From assembly GCA_963575745.1 (NCBI GenBank), contig CAUYUJ010020726.1, positions 740,969 to 804,968 on the forward strand: 64,000 nucleotides of DNA, given 5' to 3'. The DNA is from Prorocentrum cordatum (lineage: Eukaryota > Sar > Dinophyceae > Prorocentrales > Prorocentraceae). The notes beneath the pieces are model-generated. The model did no database searches, had not been told where the DNA came from, and was given only the letters and a program-made list of their open reading frames with translations. The position numbers were made by a program, and so were the translations under genes. This document shows positions 1 to 8,017 of the stretch, piece by piece. The stretch's first letter is position 1; every line of letters starts with the position of its first letter.

Positions 1-519
1 GCCCCGGTCGCGGGTGCTCCCGTCGCGCACATTGGGCGCTCCAGATGGCGCAACCGGCAAAGTTTTCACCACATGGTTATCACCGCCAAGTTTGCACCAC
101 ATAGTTTGCTCCTCACAGTTTGAACCACAGAGCCTGCACCAGACGCTTTTCTTTACAAAAGTTGCACCGCATGCCTTGCACCATTCGTTTGCAGTGCTGT
201 CGGTTCTAGCCCACGCTGGCAAACATGGGTGACCTAAGGGTTTTTGGTAAGCTTGGCTTTTTGGGCCTCATGGCCCTAGAGCCATCTTCGAGCACTGTGG
301 AGGTTGAGGCCCTCGGCCACGCTCTCAGGGTTTTGGAAAAAGTGGTCACGCGGGGATTCGCGGCAGCGACCAGAGCACGGGGTCTGGGCCGTTTGCTAAG
401 TATTTTCAGTATTTTGGTGCGGAGATCTGGAAGGAAGCTCGAAACAATCCATTCCGGTAAAAGGGATTTGGTGCTAGCAATGTGTTGCCCCCCAGTTGCT
501 TACGTAGCTAGTTGCACTT
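1..519. other. Upstream non-coding stretch
   Basis: No gene is recognised here. Positions about 40-200 hold weakly repeated 20-24 nt motifs around GTTTGCACCAC. An open frame crosses 225-614 but has no family features and overlaps the phosphatase gene in another frame, so it is not called. Confidence 0.5.
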
Positions 520-540
520 ACGTTTGCCATTTGGTGCAAG
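520..540 (+). other. Possible degenerate spliced-leader relic
   Basis: This 21-nt segment aligns to the 21-nt core of the dinoflagellate spliced leader with 16 matches, three substitutions and one base gained and one lost (it keeps GCCATTT, GG and CAAG). It lies 46 bp before the phosphatase start, where a relic would sit if the gene were a re-integrated trans-spliced cDNA. The indels make a chance match possible. Confidence 0.28.
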
Positions 541-586
541 GTTGGCCTCATGCAGGCTTGCGTGCATCAAGTACTCGTATTTCGTC

Positions 587-1363
587 ATGGACAATATTCG
601 TGCCACTTCCATGACGACACCCTTCGGAGCAGTGCCGCCCGTGCGCCCTGGTTATATAAGATTGTTGCTTGCACGTCATGGCGAGTCACTTGGGAATCAC
701 GTCAAAGTTTTGGATAACCGCGCAGGTTGCGATACTGATGCGTTGACGGAGACGGGGAGGGCTCAAGCAGCAGCGTTGGGTGTAGCTTTGAGGGAATCGT
801 GTGTCTTTCCTGGGGAAGGGCTTGTATGTGTGGGAAGCTCTACCATGCGGCGGGCTATTGACACAGCAACGATTATTGCCAAGGAGGCCTTCCCAAGTGC
901 AGCTTACATGCAACCGTCAGATGCGTTAGTGGAGATAGACAATGGCAACTTGGACGGCCGATCCATTGACGAAGTCAGGGGTGAATTGGGAGCAGTAGCT
1001 GCGGCTTGGGAACGCGGGGACATCGATGTGCGTGTTGGCGAGACTGGTGACAGCCCCAGGATGCTACAGGACCGGGCAATTAGCGGCTTGCAAAGTGTGC
1101 TCAGCGATTTGCCACCAGGAACTTCTGTTGCGCTCATCGTTGCCCACTTCTGGTTGAACCGCACACTTCTTGCAATGTGGATGCGCATGGATCTGTCCAA
1201 ACTTGGTGAGATCCGACAGCCCAACGCTGGCCTCAGTGTGGTGGATGTGGAGGTTTCTAATGTTCGGATTGCTGAAGTGCATATTGTCGGCTGGCAGCCA
1301 ATCAAGGATCCTGGCCATGTACATGCATCTCCGACACCAGGGGAGGATAGCCGTGGTTCTTAA
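587..1363 (+). CDS. Histidine phosphatase (phosphoglycerate mutase-like)
   Basis: A 258-residue single-exon protein of the histidine phosphatase superfamily, which transfers phosphate through a phospho-histidine. The start at 587 is chosen because homology begins soon after it; the frame is open back to 512. Visible catalytic signature: R30-H31-G32-E33 (LLLARHGESLGN), the second arginine in SSTMRRAIDTA (residues 84-94, R88/R89), acidic E116 in VEIDNGNLDG, and the second histidine H187 in IVAHFWLN. The usual VAHGG is VAHFW here, a variation that leaves the histidine in place. The length fits a single-domain family member. No signal peptide or membrane segment is seen, so a soluble enzyme is likely. 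The substrate (sugar phosphate, phosphoprotein or other) cannot be told. The absence of introns fits retroposed dinoflagellate genes. Confidence 0.85.
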   Translation: MDNIRATSMTTPFGAVPPVRPGYIRLLLARHGESLGNHVKVLDNRAGCDTDALTETGRAQAAALGVALRESCVFPGEGLVCVGSSTMRRAIDTATIIAKEAFPSAAYMQPSDALVEIDNGNLDGRSIDEVRGELGAVAAAWERGDIDVRVGETGDSPRMLQDRAISGLQSVLSDLPPGTSVALIVAHFWLNRTLLAMWMRMDLSKLGEIRQPNAGLSVVDVEVSNVRIAEVHIVGWQPIKDPGHVHASPTPGEDSRGS

Positions 1364-1470
1364 CATATTATGGAACCGTTGCTCGCTGTTTGAGAAAACA
1401 CATCCGCTAAGAGAGCTGACTCTAACAATGCCCGCATCGTCTCTCTCTCCCTCTCTGTCTGGTTCTCGTC

Positions 1471-1561
1471 CCCCCATGTCCAAAGGATGGCTTTATTGTC
1501 ATTCCCCATATCCTAAGGATGTTGTTCTTGATCCCCATTGCCAAAGGATGGGGTTCTTGTT
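1471..1561. repeat. Three tandem units of about 30 bp
   Basis: Three degenerate copies begin at 1471, 1504 and 1533, each built as CCCCAT..CC.AAGGATG followed by a T-rich TTCTTGTT-like end. They lie just downstream of the phosphatase stop and could be part of its 3' untranslated region. Function unknown. Confidence 0.6.
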
Positions 1562-1744
1562 AATACTCCGACCGCGCCGACTCCTCACATTCACCTCCGT
1601 CCTCCTCCTCCTCCTTCTTAGAGTCACGCTCAGAGTCGCTACTCAGGTTATGGTGGTGATTATGATGATGTTAGTGGTGATGCTGATCAGCAGGATGGTG
1701 ATGCTGTTGATGATGATGGTGATGCTGATGATGATAAAAAAGAT
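1562..1744. repeat. CTC tract and GATG-rich simple repeat
   Basis: A short CTC tract (about 1595-1620) is followed by a TGATGATG/GGTGATGCTG repeat (about 1650-1740). The open frames here come from repeat composition. Confidence 0.7.
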
Positions 1745-1833
1745 GTTCTCGGCGAGGATCGTCGTGGAGCATCCTGGATCCTCACGAAAACGAAACATGC
1801 ACGGGCAATGGACGTCCGAGCGACGGCGAGGTG
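1745..1833. mobile_element. Truncated family-D inverted-repeat element
   Basis: The right part matches family-D copies at 22606, 28411 and 59231: shared TTCTCGGCG, GGAGCATCCTGGATC, and the right terminus GGACGTCCGAGCGACGG. The left terminus (CATCGCTCGGACGTG in other copies) is missing; a GATG repeat abuts it. Confidence 0.6.
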
Positions 1834-1979
1834 TTCGTAGCTGCAGCCTCACGCGTCCGGCCCTTGGGCCGCGACTTTTTGCGCGGGTAGGAGCTCTTTT
1901 CGCGCGGGTGCCCGGCGCGGGGCACATCCGCGCGACTGCGCATCCGCGGGATCGTTCACCAGAGTCTGGAGGAGGAAAA

Positions 1980-2179
1980 TCGCAGGCCTAGAGGTTGACA
2001 CCAACACCAATATCGGCGGTGTGCCTCCACCGAGGGAAGAAAATCCCGATCTCGGTGATTGTGTTAATATTCTGGCTTCCAAGGTGGCCGGAATATTACC
2101 ACCAACACCGAAATCTAGGATCATTTTCCCCTGTGGAGGCAGACCCCTGTGTTGGTGTTGGTGCCAATTTCCAGCCTCC
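1980..2179. mobile_element. Family-A inverted-repeat element, copy 1
   Basis: About 200 bp with termini TCGCAGGCCTAGAGGTTGAC and, inverted, GGAGGCTGGAAATTGGCACC; both arms contain ACACCAACACCAA. The core is itself palindromic (AATATTCTGGC...GCCGGAATATT). Near-identical copies lie at 27039, 49515 and 50118. Flanks GGAAAA/GGAACA may be a diverged target duplication. No coding capacity. Confidence 0.85.
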
Positions 2180-2250
2180 AAGGAACAGGCACCTTATGCC
2201 GCAACCCTTGCTCTCGTATTCGCCTGTAAGGCCTCTTGGGAGGCCCCCTT

Positions 2251-2357
2251 CGCCACCGCTGCATTCGCCGTCGAAGTTCTGGTCAGAGCGCACCCCGGCA
2301 GAGGACGGGGGAGCAGCGGTATCGGTATAATACCTTGTGGCTTCCCCAGGCGGCAGG
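2251..2357. repeat. Dispersed repeat P, copy 1
   Basis: About 105 bp matching 48768-48872, recognisable by CGCCACCGCTG.ATTCGCC, CTGGTCAGA.CGC.CCC and a GCGGTA.CGGTA run. In both places it lies near a family-F element, but in different order. Confidence 0.7.
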
Positions 2358-2484
2358 GGGAGGAGCGAAGATGGAGCGGGAGGAAGGAGGGGACGACAGT
2401 GATTGGCAGGGCGAGGTGGAGGGAACGAGGCGGAGGGATGTGTGAGGAAGAATTCGGGAGGAGGCAGCTGGGGGAGCCGCCGTC

Positions 2485-2545
2485 GCCTTCGTCGTCGTCT
2501 TCGTCTTCGTCGTCGTCGCCGTCGCCGTCATCGTCCTGAAGCCGT
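2485..2545. repeat. GTC/CGT triplet tract
   Basis: TCGTCGTCTTCGTC-type triplets in a GC-rich stretch; no gene. Confidence 0.75.
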
Positions 2546-2663
2546 CGTCGTCCTCGCGAGACGTCGCCGGCAGTCGCCCGGCGGAGCCGCGGCGGTCAGG
2601 CACTCACCGCGGGGCCCTCCAAGAAGGCCCGGGCGGGATTCAGCTGCCACCCCCTTTCTTCGG

Positions 2664-2832
2664 GGGCGGAAAAGAGGGGGGTGAGGACTAGGGGGGGGTG
2701 GATATCATGGCGGGGGCCATGATATTTCCCCAGCTCTCATGGCGCCTCTTCTTGTTTCATTACGTCCCTGGCCCCCCCGCTGGGCCGCGCACATGCCGCC
2801 GGTCATGATTTGCACCCCCCCCCTCTTGGACA
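2664..2832. mobile_element. Family-E repeat element, copy 1
   Basis: About 170 bp, starting GCGGAAAAGAGGGGGGTGA and ending CACCCCCCCCCTCTTGGACA, with an internal palindrome ATATCATGGC...GCCATGATAT. Copies at 50592 and 59559. The ends are imperfect inverted repeats (AAGAGGGGGG / CCCCCCTCTT). Confidence 0.78.
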
Positions 2833-3479
2833 CACCCCTCTTGGCCGCTCCCGACCTTTCCGCGCCGTCTGGAAGCGAGCGCGTCAGCGCACGCTCCTCG
2901 TAATGCGAACATCGAGGTCGGTCGATCGGGACTCGAGGTCTGGAGGATTGGAGGCGGAGGATCGAGGAGGATCGACAAAATTCTGAGCATCGGGGATCAT
3001 GAGAAGGATGATGGAAAGGAGAAGACGGAGGCGAGGCTGGAGGGTGAGGTTGGGAACACAGAGGGTAAAAGGGGTGAGGATGGGGAGAAATAGAAAGGTG
3101 ATGGGGAGAACGCGGAGATTGTTACCGGCCAGAGTTCTATAATCCCGACTTGCTGAACTTGTGGTTGTTTCCCCTGTGTGTCTCGTGAGGGTCTTGCGAA
3201 AGTGATTCGCGCTCCAAGTATTGTCCAGGAGGCCCTAAGACCGTTCAGCGTGCTGGTCGACCTTTCCAAGGACACATGCTACAGGAGCCTCCAGAGTTAC
3301 CTTCGTGCCCTCCGTCATCCGCGCACGGTTGTGCAGCACTGGCCCAGAGGCTAGGCTCATTTGCTCGGTACCGCAGATCGCTCGGTACCGGGTGGCTCTG
3401 GGCCGCTGGCGACGTTCGACCACGCACGCCCGCGCTGGGGTCGCCGCCGCGTCAGTGCGGCACGAACCTGCCGTACGAC
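2833..3479. other. Unassigned sequence
   Basis: No gene found. Purine-rich GGAG/AAGG stretch at about 2950-3110. At 3432-3472 a fragment resembles the right end of the element at 27810-28002 (CGCTGGGGTCG, GCACGAACCTGCCGTAC). Confidence 0.5.
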
Positions 3480-3560
3480 CTGTCCTCCTCCTCCTCCTCT
3501 TCATCCTCCTCCCCCTCCTCCTCCTCCACCTCCTCCTCCTCCTCCTCCTCCTCTTCCTTG
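3480..3560. repeat. CCT/CTC triplet tract
   Basis: About 80 bp of (TCC)n/(CTC)n with interruptions; open frames on both strands here are Ser, Pro or Leu runs from composition. Confidence 0.9.
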
Positions 3561-3633
3561 ACTCCTTCCTGCCCACCTTCCCACGCGATCCCTCCCCAAA
3601 CTCTGGGCACTGCCCCGCGGGTGCCATTCGTCG

Positions 3634-3862
3634 GAAACGGGAACACGTAGATTACCAGCGGAGGCTTGTGTTTGAAATCCCACCACTTTTTGACGGTCGG
3701 GGACGACGTCGGGGTGGTGTGGTGTATACTGTCCCCGGTTTTTTCAGGGAGCCAACGAAAAATGTATACACCAGGATCCCGTATACACCAGGATCCACGT
3801 TCCTGTGCGAATTTCAGCGCAGGGTCGGCAAAAGCGTCGGTGCATAGAGTTCGTGTCCCGCA
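3634..3862. mobile_element. Dispersed family-F element, copy 1
   Basis: About 230 bp matching 48395-48630. Shared landmarks: ATTACCAG.GG, GGTGTGGTGTATA, CAACGAAAAATRTATACACC, CACCAGGATCC, AATTTCA.GCAGGG and a terminal GTGYATAGAGTTCG. The two internal TATACACCAGGATCC-like stretches form a short direct repeat. Confidence 0.8.
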
Positions 3863-4039
3863 TCCGGGAACGCTCGCCCGTCGCGAAAGAGGTGTGCGGC
3901 GCTGGCGCCGGCGTTGGCGCAGGGCCAAGGGGCGTGTCCTCCTTCCCCCTCTCCCTGTCTGCCCCTCCCTCGCCTCCTCTTCCCCTCCCCTTCCCTCTCC
4001 CCCCCTTCGCGGCCTCTTCGACAGCTTCTGCCCGCCCCA

Positions 4040-4430
4040 CGGGCAGTGGTCGATCTCGGCCAGGCTCAGCTCGGCCAGGCCCGATGCAGGTTCACTCGGC
4101 CAGGCTCCACTCGGCCAGGCCGAATTCGGCCAGGCTCAACTCGGCCAGCGGCCGAGCTGGCCGAGCTGAGCCTGGCCGAGATCGGCCTGGCCGAGTTGAG
4201 CCTGGCCGAGTGGAGCCTGTCAGATTGACCTCGGCAGCCCGCTCACGGCTGGAGGTGAACCCTGGCCGAGTTGGGCCCGGCCGAGTTGACGCCTGGCCGA
4301 GCTGATTCGGGCCGAATTGAGCTTTTGCCGCGATAATCCGTCCGAGTTGAGCCGGCCGGGTTAATCCGTTCAATTTGATCCCGGCCCAGTTGAGCCGGCC
4401 GGGTTCGTCCTGGCCGAGTTGATCCGAAGC
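4040..4430. repeat. CTCGGCCAGG minisatellite with orientation switch
   Basis: About 10-11 bp units run as CTCGGCCAGGC until about 4150, then turn into the reverse complement (GCCTGGCCGAG) to about 4215, making a long palindrome. Degenerate GGCCGAGTTGAT-like units continue to about 4430. The same unit recurs at 6225-6400. Confidence 0.85.
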
Positions 4431-4679
4431 GTTCTTGCCCCAGAGAAGCCCAAAAAGCCAAAGAGAAGCTTAGGGGGAGCCCCAAACAACTCCACGAAAG
4501 CCCGAAGGGGGGAGCCCCCTCTGGAGGCCTTCTTTGCCTTCCCTTGCTGCTTTGTTACGGCCCTTCTCAGAGCCCAGGGAAAACCCAGCGGCAGCCCGTT
4601 TGGCCCCATATGAGAGCCCTAGGAAAAGCGCAAACGATCCTCAAGAAGACCCCGAGAGAGCTTCACTTGAGTTCCGAAG

Positions 4680-5345
4680 CCCTCCAGGAAACCGAAGGGC
4701 CCAAACTCTATGCATAGAGTTGGGCTTTGCGCGCAAGGAAGACTTCTTGAACCTATCTTAGAGCCCTCTTGAAGCCGTCTTGGGGCCATCTTGGAACCGT
4801 CTTGAGGCCCCTTGGGACCGTCTCAGGGCCCTGCGGGAAGCCCAAACCAGCCCCAGGAGGACCCCAAGAGAGCTCCATGTGAGACCTGGACCCTCCAGAA
4901 CCCCAGAGCCTCAGCTCTATGCATAGAGTTGGGCCTTGCACGCCAAAGGACCTTCTTGGACCCGTCTTGGGGCCCTCTTGGAGCCGTCTTGAAGCCCTCG
5001 TGAGCCCGTCTGAGAGCCCAAAGAGGACTCCAAGAAGGCTCTGCGAGAGGCCCTGGACCCTCCAGGAAGCCAAATGAAACTCTATGCAAAGAGTTGGGCC
5101 TTGCGCGCCAGGGGGACATCTTGGAACCCTCTGGGGGCCCTCTTGTAGCCGCCTTGAGGCGCCCTTGAGCCCGTCGGAGAGCACTCGGAAAAGCCCAAGC
5201 GAGCCCCAAGAGGACCCCAAGCCAGCTCTGCGTGAGGACCTAGAATCTCCAGAGAGCCCGAGGGCCCCAACTCTATGCATAGAGTTGGGTCTTCCGCGCC
5301 AGAAGGACCTCTTGGACCCTTGTAGGGGCCCTCTTGGACCAATCT
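4680..5345. repeat. Phased array with ACTCTATGCATAGAGT palindromes
   Basis: Four diverged units are centred on ACTCTATGCATAGAGTTGGG at about 4689, 4912, 5083 and 5270 (170-220 bp apart). Each is followed by CTTGCGCGCCA-like text and a CTTGGA.CC.TCTTG tract. All four palindromes are preserved (one has ATGCAAAGAG) although the spacers differ. Confidence 0.8.
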
Positions 5346-5356
5346 TGGGCCCCTCC

Positions 5357-5760
5357 CGTCGTCGTCGTTGTCGTGTTCGCGGTCGTAGTCGTGGTCGTGG
5401 TCGACGTGATCGTGGTCGTCGTCGTCGTGATCGTCGTCGTCGTCGGCGGCAGAGAAAGAGTTGGACGGGTAAGAGGAGGAGGAGGAGGAGGAGGAGGAGG
5501 AGGAGGAGGAGGAGGAGTAGGAGGAAGGGAAGGATGGGGGGGAGACGGAGAAAGAGCGCGACAGAAGAATGCGGAAAGAGGGGATCGAGAAGATGGAGAG
5601 ACGGAGGGAGGAGGAAGGGACGATGGAGGGAGGGAAAGGAACGGTGGGACGAGCCAGGAAGCGGAGAAAGAGAGGGAGGGAGGCGGCAAAGAAGGAGGCG
5701 GAGGACAGGGGAGAGGGGACAGGAGGAGGTGGAGGAGGAGGAGCTTCATCCTTGACGCTT
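5357..5760. repeat. CGT/GTC tract followed by GGA tract
   Basis: (GTC)n/(CGT)n mixed triplets at 5357-5455, GGA triplets at 5478-5520, and purine-rich GGAGGGA sequence to about 5745. Confidence 0.85.
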
Positions 5761-6224
5761 CGCATATGCCCACAAACCCATCGAGACAAGGTGCCCAGGC
5801 GAGATGCCTTACTCAGGGATGAATGTGAGCATTCAGTGTAGCAGCATGCAGTGTAGCAGAGATGACCCCCAAAGAACCCCGAGAGAGAGGCTGAAGATGG
5901 CCCCAAAGGGCTCTCACAAATGCCCAAAGGAGCTCCAAGAGAGGCACAAGAGGGTCCCAGAGGGCGCCCTGGAGGCGGAGGGCCAACAACTAAAATATGT
6001 GGTGGTTGTGTCCGTCCTAGGTTCCGCTGGGAGCTTCTGAAGGCTTCTGAGGAGCTCTTCGGACACCCCCCAGGAGAGCCCCAAGAGAGCTCTCAGGTAG
6101 CCCCAAGAGAGCTCTCAGGTAGCCCCAAGACAGCTCGAATAAGAGGCCCAGGAGAGCTCCGAGAGAGAGCCCGCGAGAGCTCCCACAGAACATCCTGGAG
6201 GCGCCGGCCAGGGCCGCGGCCGAG
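5761..6224. other. Unassigned; CCCAAGAGAGCTC-rich
   Basis: No gene. Contains short repeats: CATTCAGTGTAGCAGCATGCAGTGTAGCAG near 5830-5860 and a direct duplication of AGCTCTCAGGTAGCCCCAAGA at 6091-6130. Similar purine-rich text occurs at 25018-25510. Confidence 0.5.
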
Positions 6225-6400
6225 CTGAGCTTGGCAGAGTCAATCCGGCCGAGATGATCCGGCCGGGTTGATCCGAGCGCCCTGCTGCAGCCAGGGCCCC
6301 GGCCGAGTTGATCCAGCCGGGTTGAGCCTGGCCGAGTTGAGTTGGTCCGAGTCGATCATGGCCGAGTGGAGTGCTGGCCGAGGTGATCCTGGCCGGGTTC
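6225..6400. repeat. GGCCGAGTTGATCC minisatellite
   Basis: Degenerate units of 10-16 bp built on GGCCGAGTTGATCC and GGCCGGGTTGAGCC, the same family as 4040-4430. Confidence 0.75.
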
Positions 6401-6540
6401 GGCTGCTGCCAAAGAGCCGCCTTCTCTTCCAGCCCCAGCAAGCCACAGCTCGTCGCCGCAGTGCTGGCCGTGGTCCTCGTCGCCGTCAGCAGCGCCGCCG
6501 CCGTCGCTGTCGTCGTCGCACTCGGCGTCGTGCCCCTCTC

Positions 6541-6719
6541 GATGCCAGACTTAAATCGGGCCTGTCCCCCTACAGGGGGAATATTCAGAAATAGTCGAAG
6601 AAAAGTCTGGGGACTATTTTTTGAATATGTTTCACAATCTGGGGGCATGGTATGACTATTTTTTTAGTTTGTCGTCCAACATCCCCCTGTTGGAGGACAG
6701 GCCCGACTTGATGCCAGAC
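6541..6719. mobile_element. Family-C TIR element, copy 1, with 10-bp TSD
   Basis: Core 6551-6709 (159 bp) with inverted termini TTAAATCGGGCCTGTCCCCC and AAGTCGGGCCTGTCC (reverse strand), flanked by exact 10-bp duplicates GATGCCAGAC at 6541-6550 and 6710-6719. The interior keeps GGGGACTATTTTT, seen in the other copies. TIRs with a 9-10 bp duplication suggest a non-autonomous Mutator-like element (inference). Confidence 0.9.
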
Positions 6720-6834
6720 GAAGAAGAAGAAGGAGAAGGCAGTCCGCGAGGCGGCGCCTGCCGCAGAGGCACCGGAGGAGCAGGGGAGGGCTTGAAGGGA
6801 AGGTTCCTCCCGCCTCCCTCGCTCCTCGCTGCCG

Positions 6835-7430
6835 TGGCCCCTCGCCCTTCCCTGCCCTCCCCTGCCCCCTCCCCTGTCACTCGCCCTTCCCTGCCCCCTC
6901 CCCTGTTCTCCTGCCCCCCTGCCCCTTTGCCCTGCCCCCCTCCCCTGTCCCCTCCCCTTCCCTGCCCCCCTGCCCCTCGCCCTTCCCCCTGCCCCCTCCC
7001 CGGGGCCCCCTCTGGCCTCCACCCCCGCCAGCCTCAGCAGCAGCGCCAGCAGTGGCACGGAAGAGAGGGGGCAGCAGCAGGAGACGAAGAGGAGGCGTGG
7101 CTGCGGCGGTGGCAGCCGCAGTAGCAGCACCCTCAGTACTGGTGGTGTCTCTCGTGGCGGCCAAAGAGCAGCAGCAGCAGCTGCAGCAGCTGCAGCAGTA
7201 AAGGCAGTTGTCTTCGTGGTTGTGGTCGAAGTGGCGTTGGCAGCAGCAGAGGTATTAGCAGTGGTGGCAGCATTGTATCAGTTGTGGTAGGGAACGCAGG
7301 CATAGTAGCCGCCGTCGGAGTAGTAGTCGCAGTCGCAGCAATAGTCGGAGTAATATTGGTAGAGGTAGCGGTCGCATCGGTAGCATGGATAGCGGCAGCA
7401 CAACAAGCGACAGCCACGCGCCCAGCGCGT
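6835..7430. repeat. CCCTGCCCC tract, then GCAGCA/GTAGTCGCAG repeats
   Basis: CCCTGCCCCCTCC units occupy 6840-7010. GCA/CAG triplets and GTAGTCGCAGTCGCAG-like units follow to about 7400. The Ala/Val-rich frames look compositional. Confidence 0.75.
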
Positions 7431-7647
7431 GTGAAATCTTTGACCCGAGTCACGCGCAAGAAATGCGCGGCACACAAGTGACTATATTCTGACGTACGGG
7501 GGTGTGTACAAAAGAAGGTGGCACGGTGTCAAACCTCACCATGGGACGCTACAGCACATCATCGGCACTACAATAAGGAATGCAAGGCAGCATCGCGCGC
7601 AGAATGCCCGCGGAAGGTTGCGCGTGAATGCCGCCCTTTTCCAAGTC

Positions 7648-7866
7648 CGTTGTTGCCTTGATTGCCAATGTAAGTCGTCGCGTAAGGATTCGACCGCCAC
7701 GTCTTCGCATACGGACGCGACCGCCGCGTCTTCGTGCGTAAGGCCTTGTTTATGTGCGCTCAGATGTCTCGCTGCTGCCTTTGTTGCCTGTGTAAGTCAT
7801 CGCGAATGGACGCGGCCGCCGCGTCTTCGTGCGTAATACAGTGTTTCTTTGCGCTCAGATGTCTCG
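7648..7866 (+). repeat. Duplicated segment with intron-like ends
   Basis: Two similar units each contain GTAAGTC..CGCG, then CGCCGCGTCTTCGTGCGTAA, then a T-rich run ending GCGCTCAG and ATGTCTCG. They can be read as two tiny GT-AG introns: 7670-7763 (94 nt) and 7792-7858 (67 nt), separated by a 28-nt exon; the second ends directly before an ATG at 7859. The duplication is seen; the splicing is inferred. Confidence 0.5.
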
Positions 7867-8005
7867 TGAATGTGCAGGTCTGGTTCTTCTGAGCGAAGTT
7901 GCTGTTGGAGTGGACTGTGTTGAGTTTGGGCTCAAGCTACGGCCACCGCCGCCCCAGCAGAGCGCCAATGACGCACGGCTGAAGTCGGCTCGATCGTGGG
8001 CGTGA
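7859..8005 (+). CDS. Small upstream ORF (48 aa)
   Basis: ATG at 7859 opens a 48-codon frame ending TGA at 8003-8005, in the same frame as the large gene and 12 nt before its ATG at 8018. No family is recognised; its C-terminal part is rich in Pro and Gln. It may be a regulatory upstream ORF, a former N-terminal extension cut by one stop, or chance. Confidence 0.3.
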   Translation: MSRECAGLVLLSEVAVGVDCVEFGLKLRPPPPQQSANDARLKSARSWA

Positions 8006-8017
8006 TTAGACCGAAGC

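Noticed and set aside
7925-7936. TTTGGGCTCAAG, 11 of 12 with the spliced-leader 3' end, upstream of the fusion gene
   Set aside because: Only 12 nt, one mismatch, no match further 5', and it lies inside the small upstream ORF; chance is likely.
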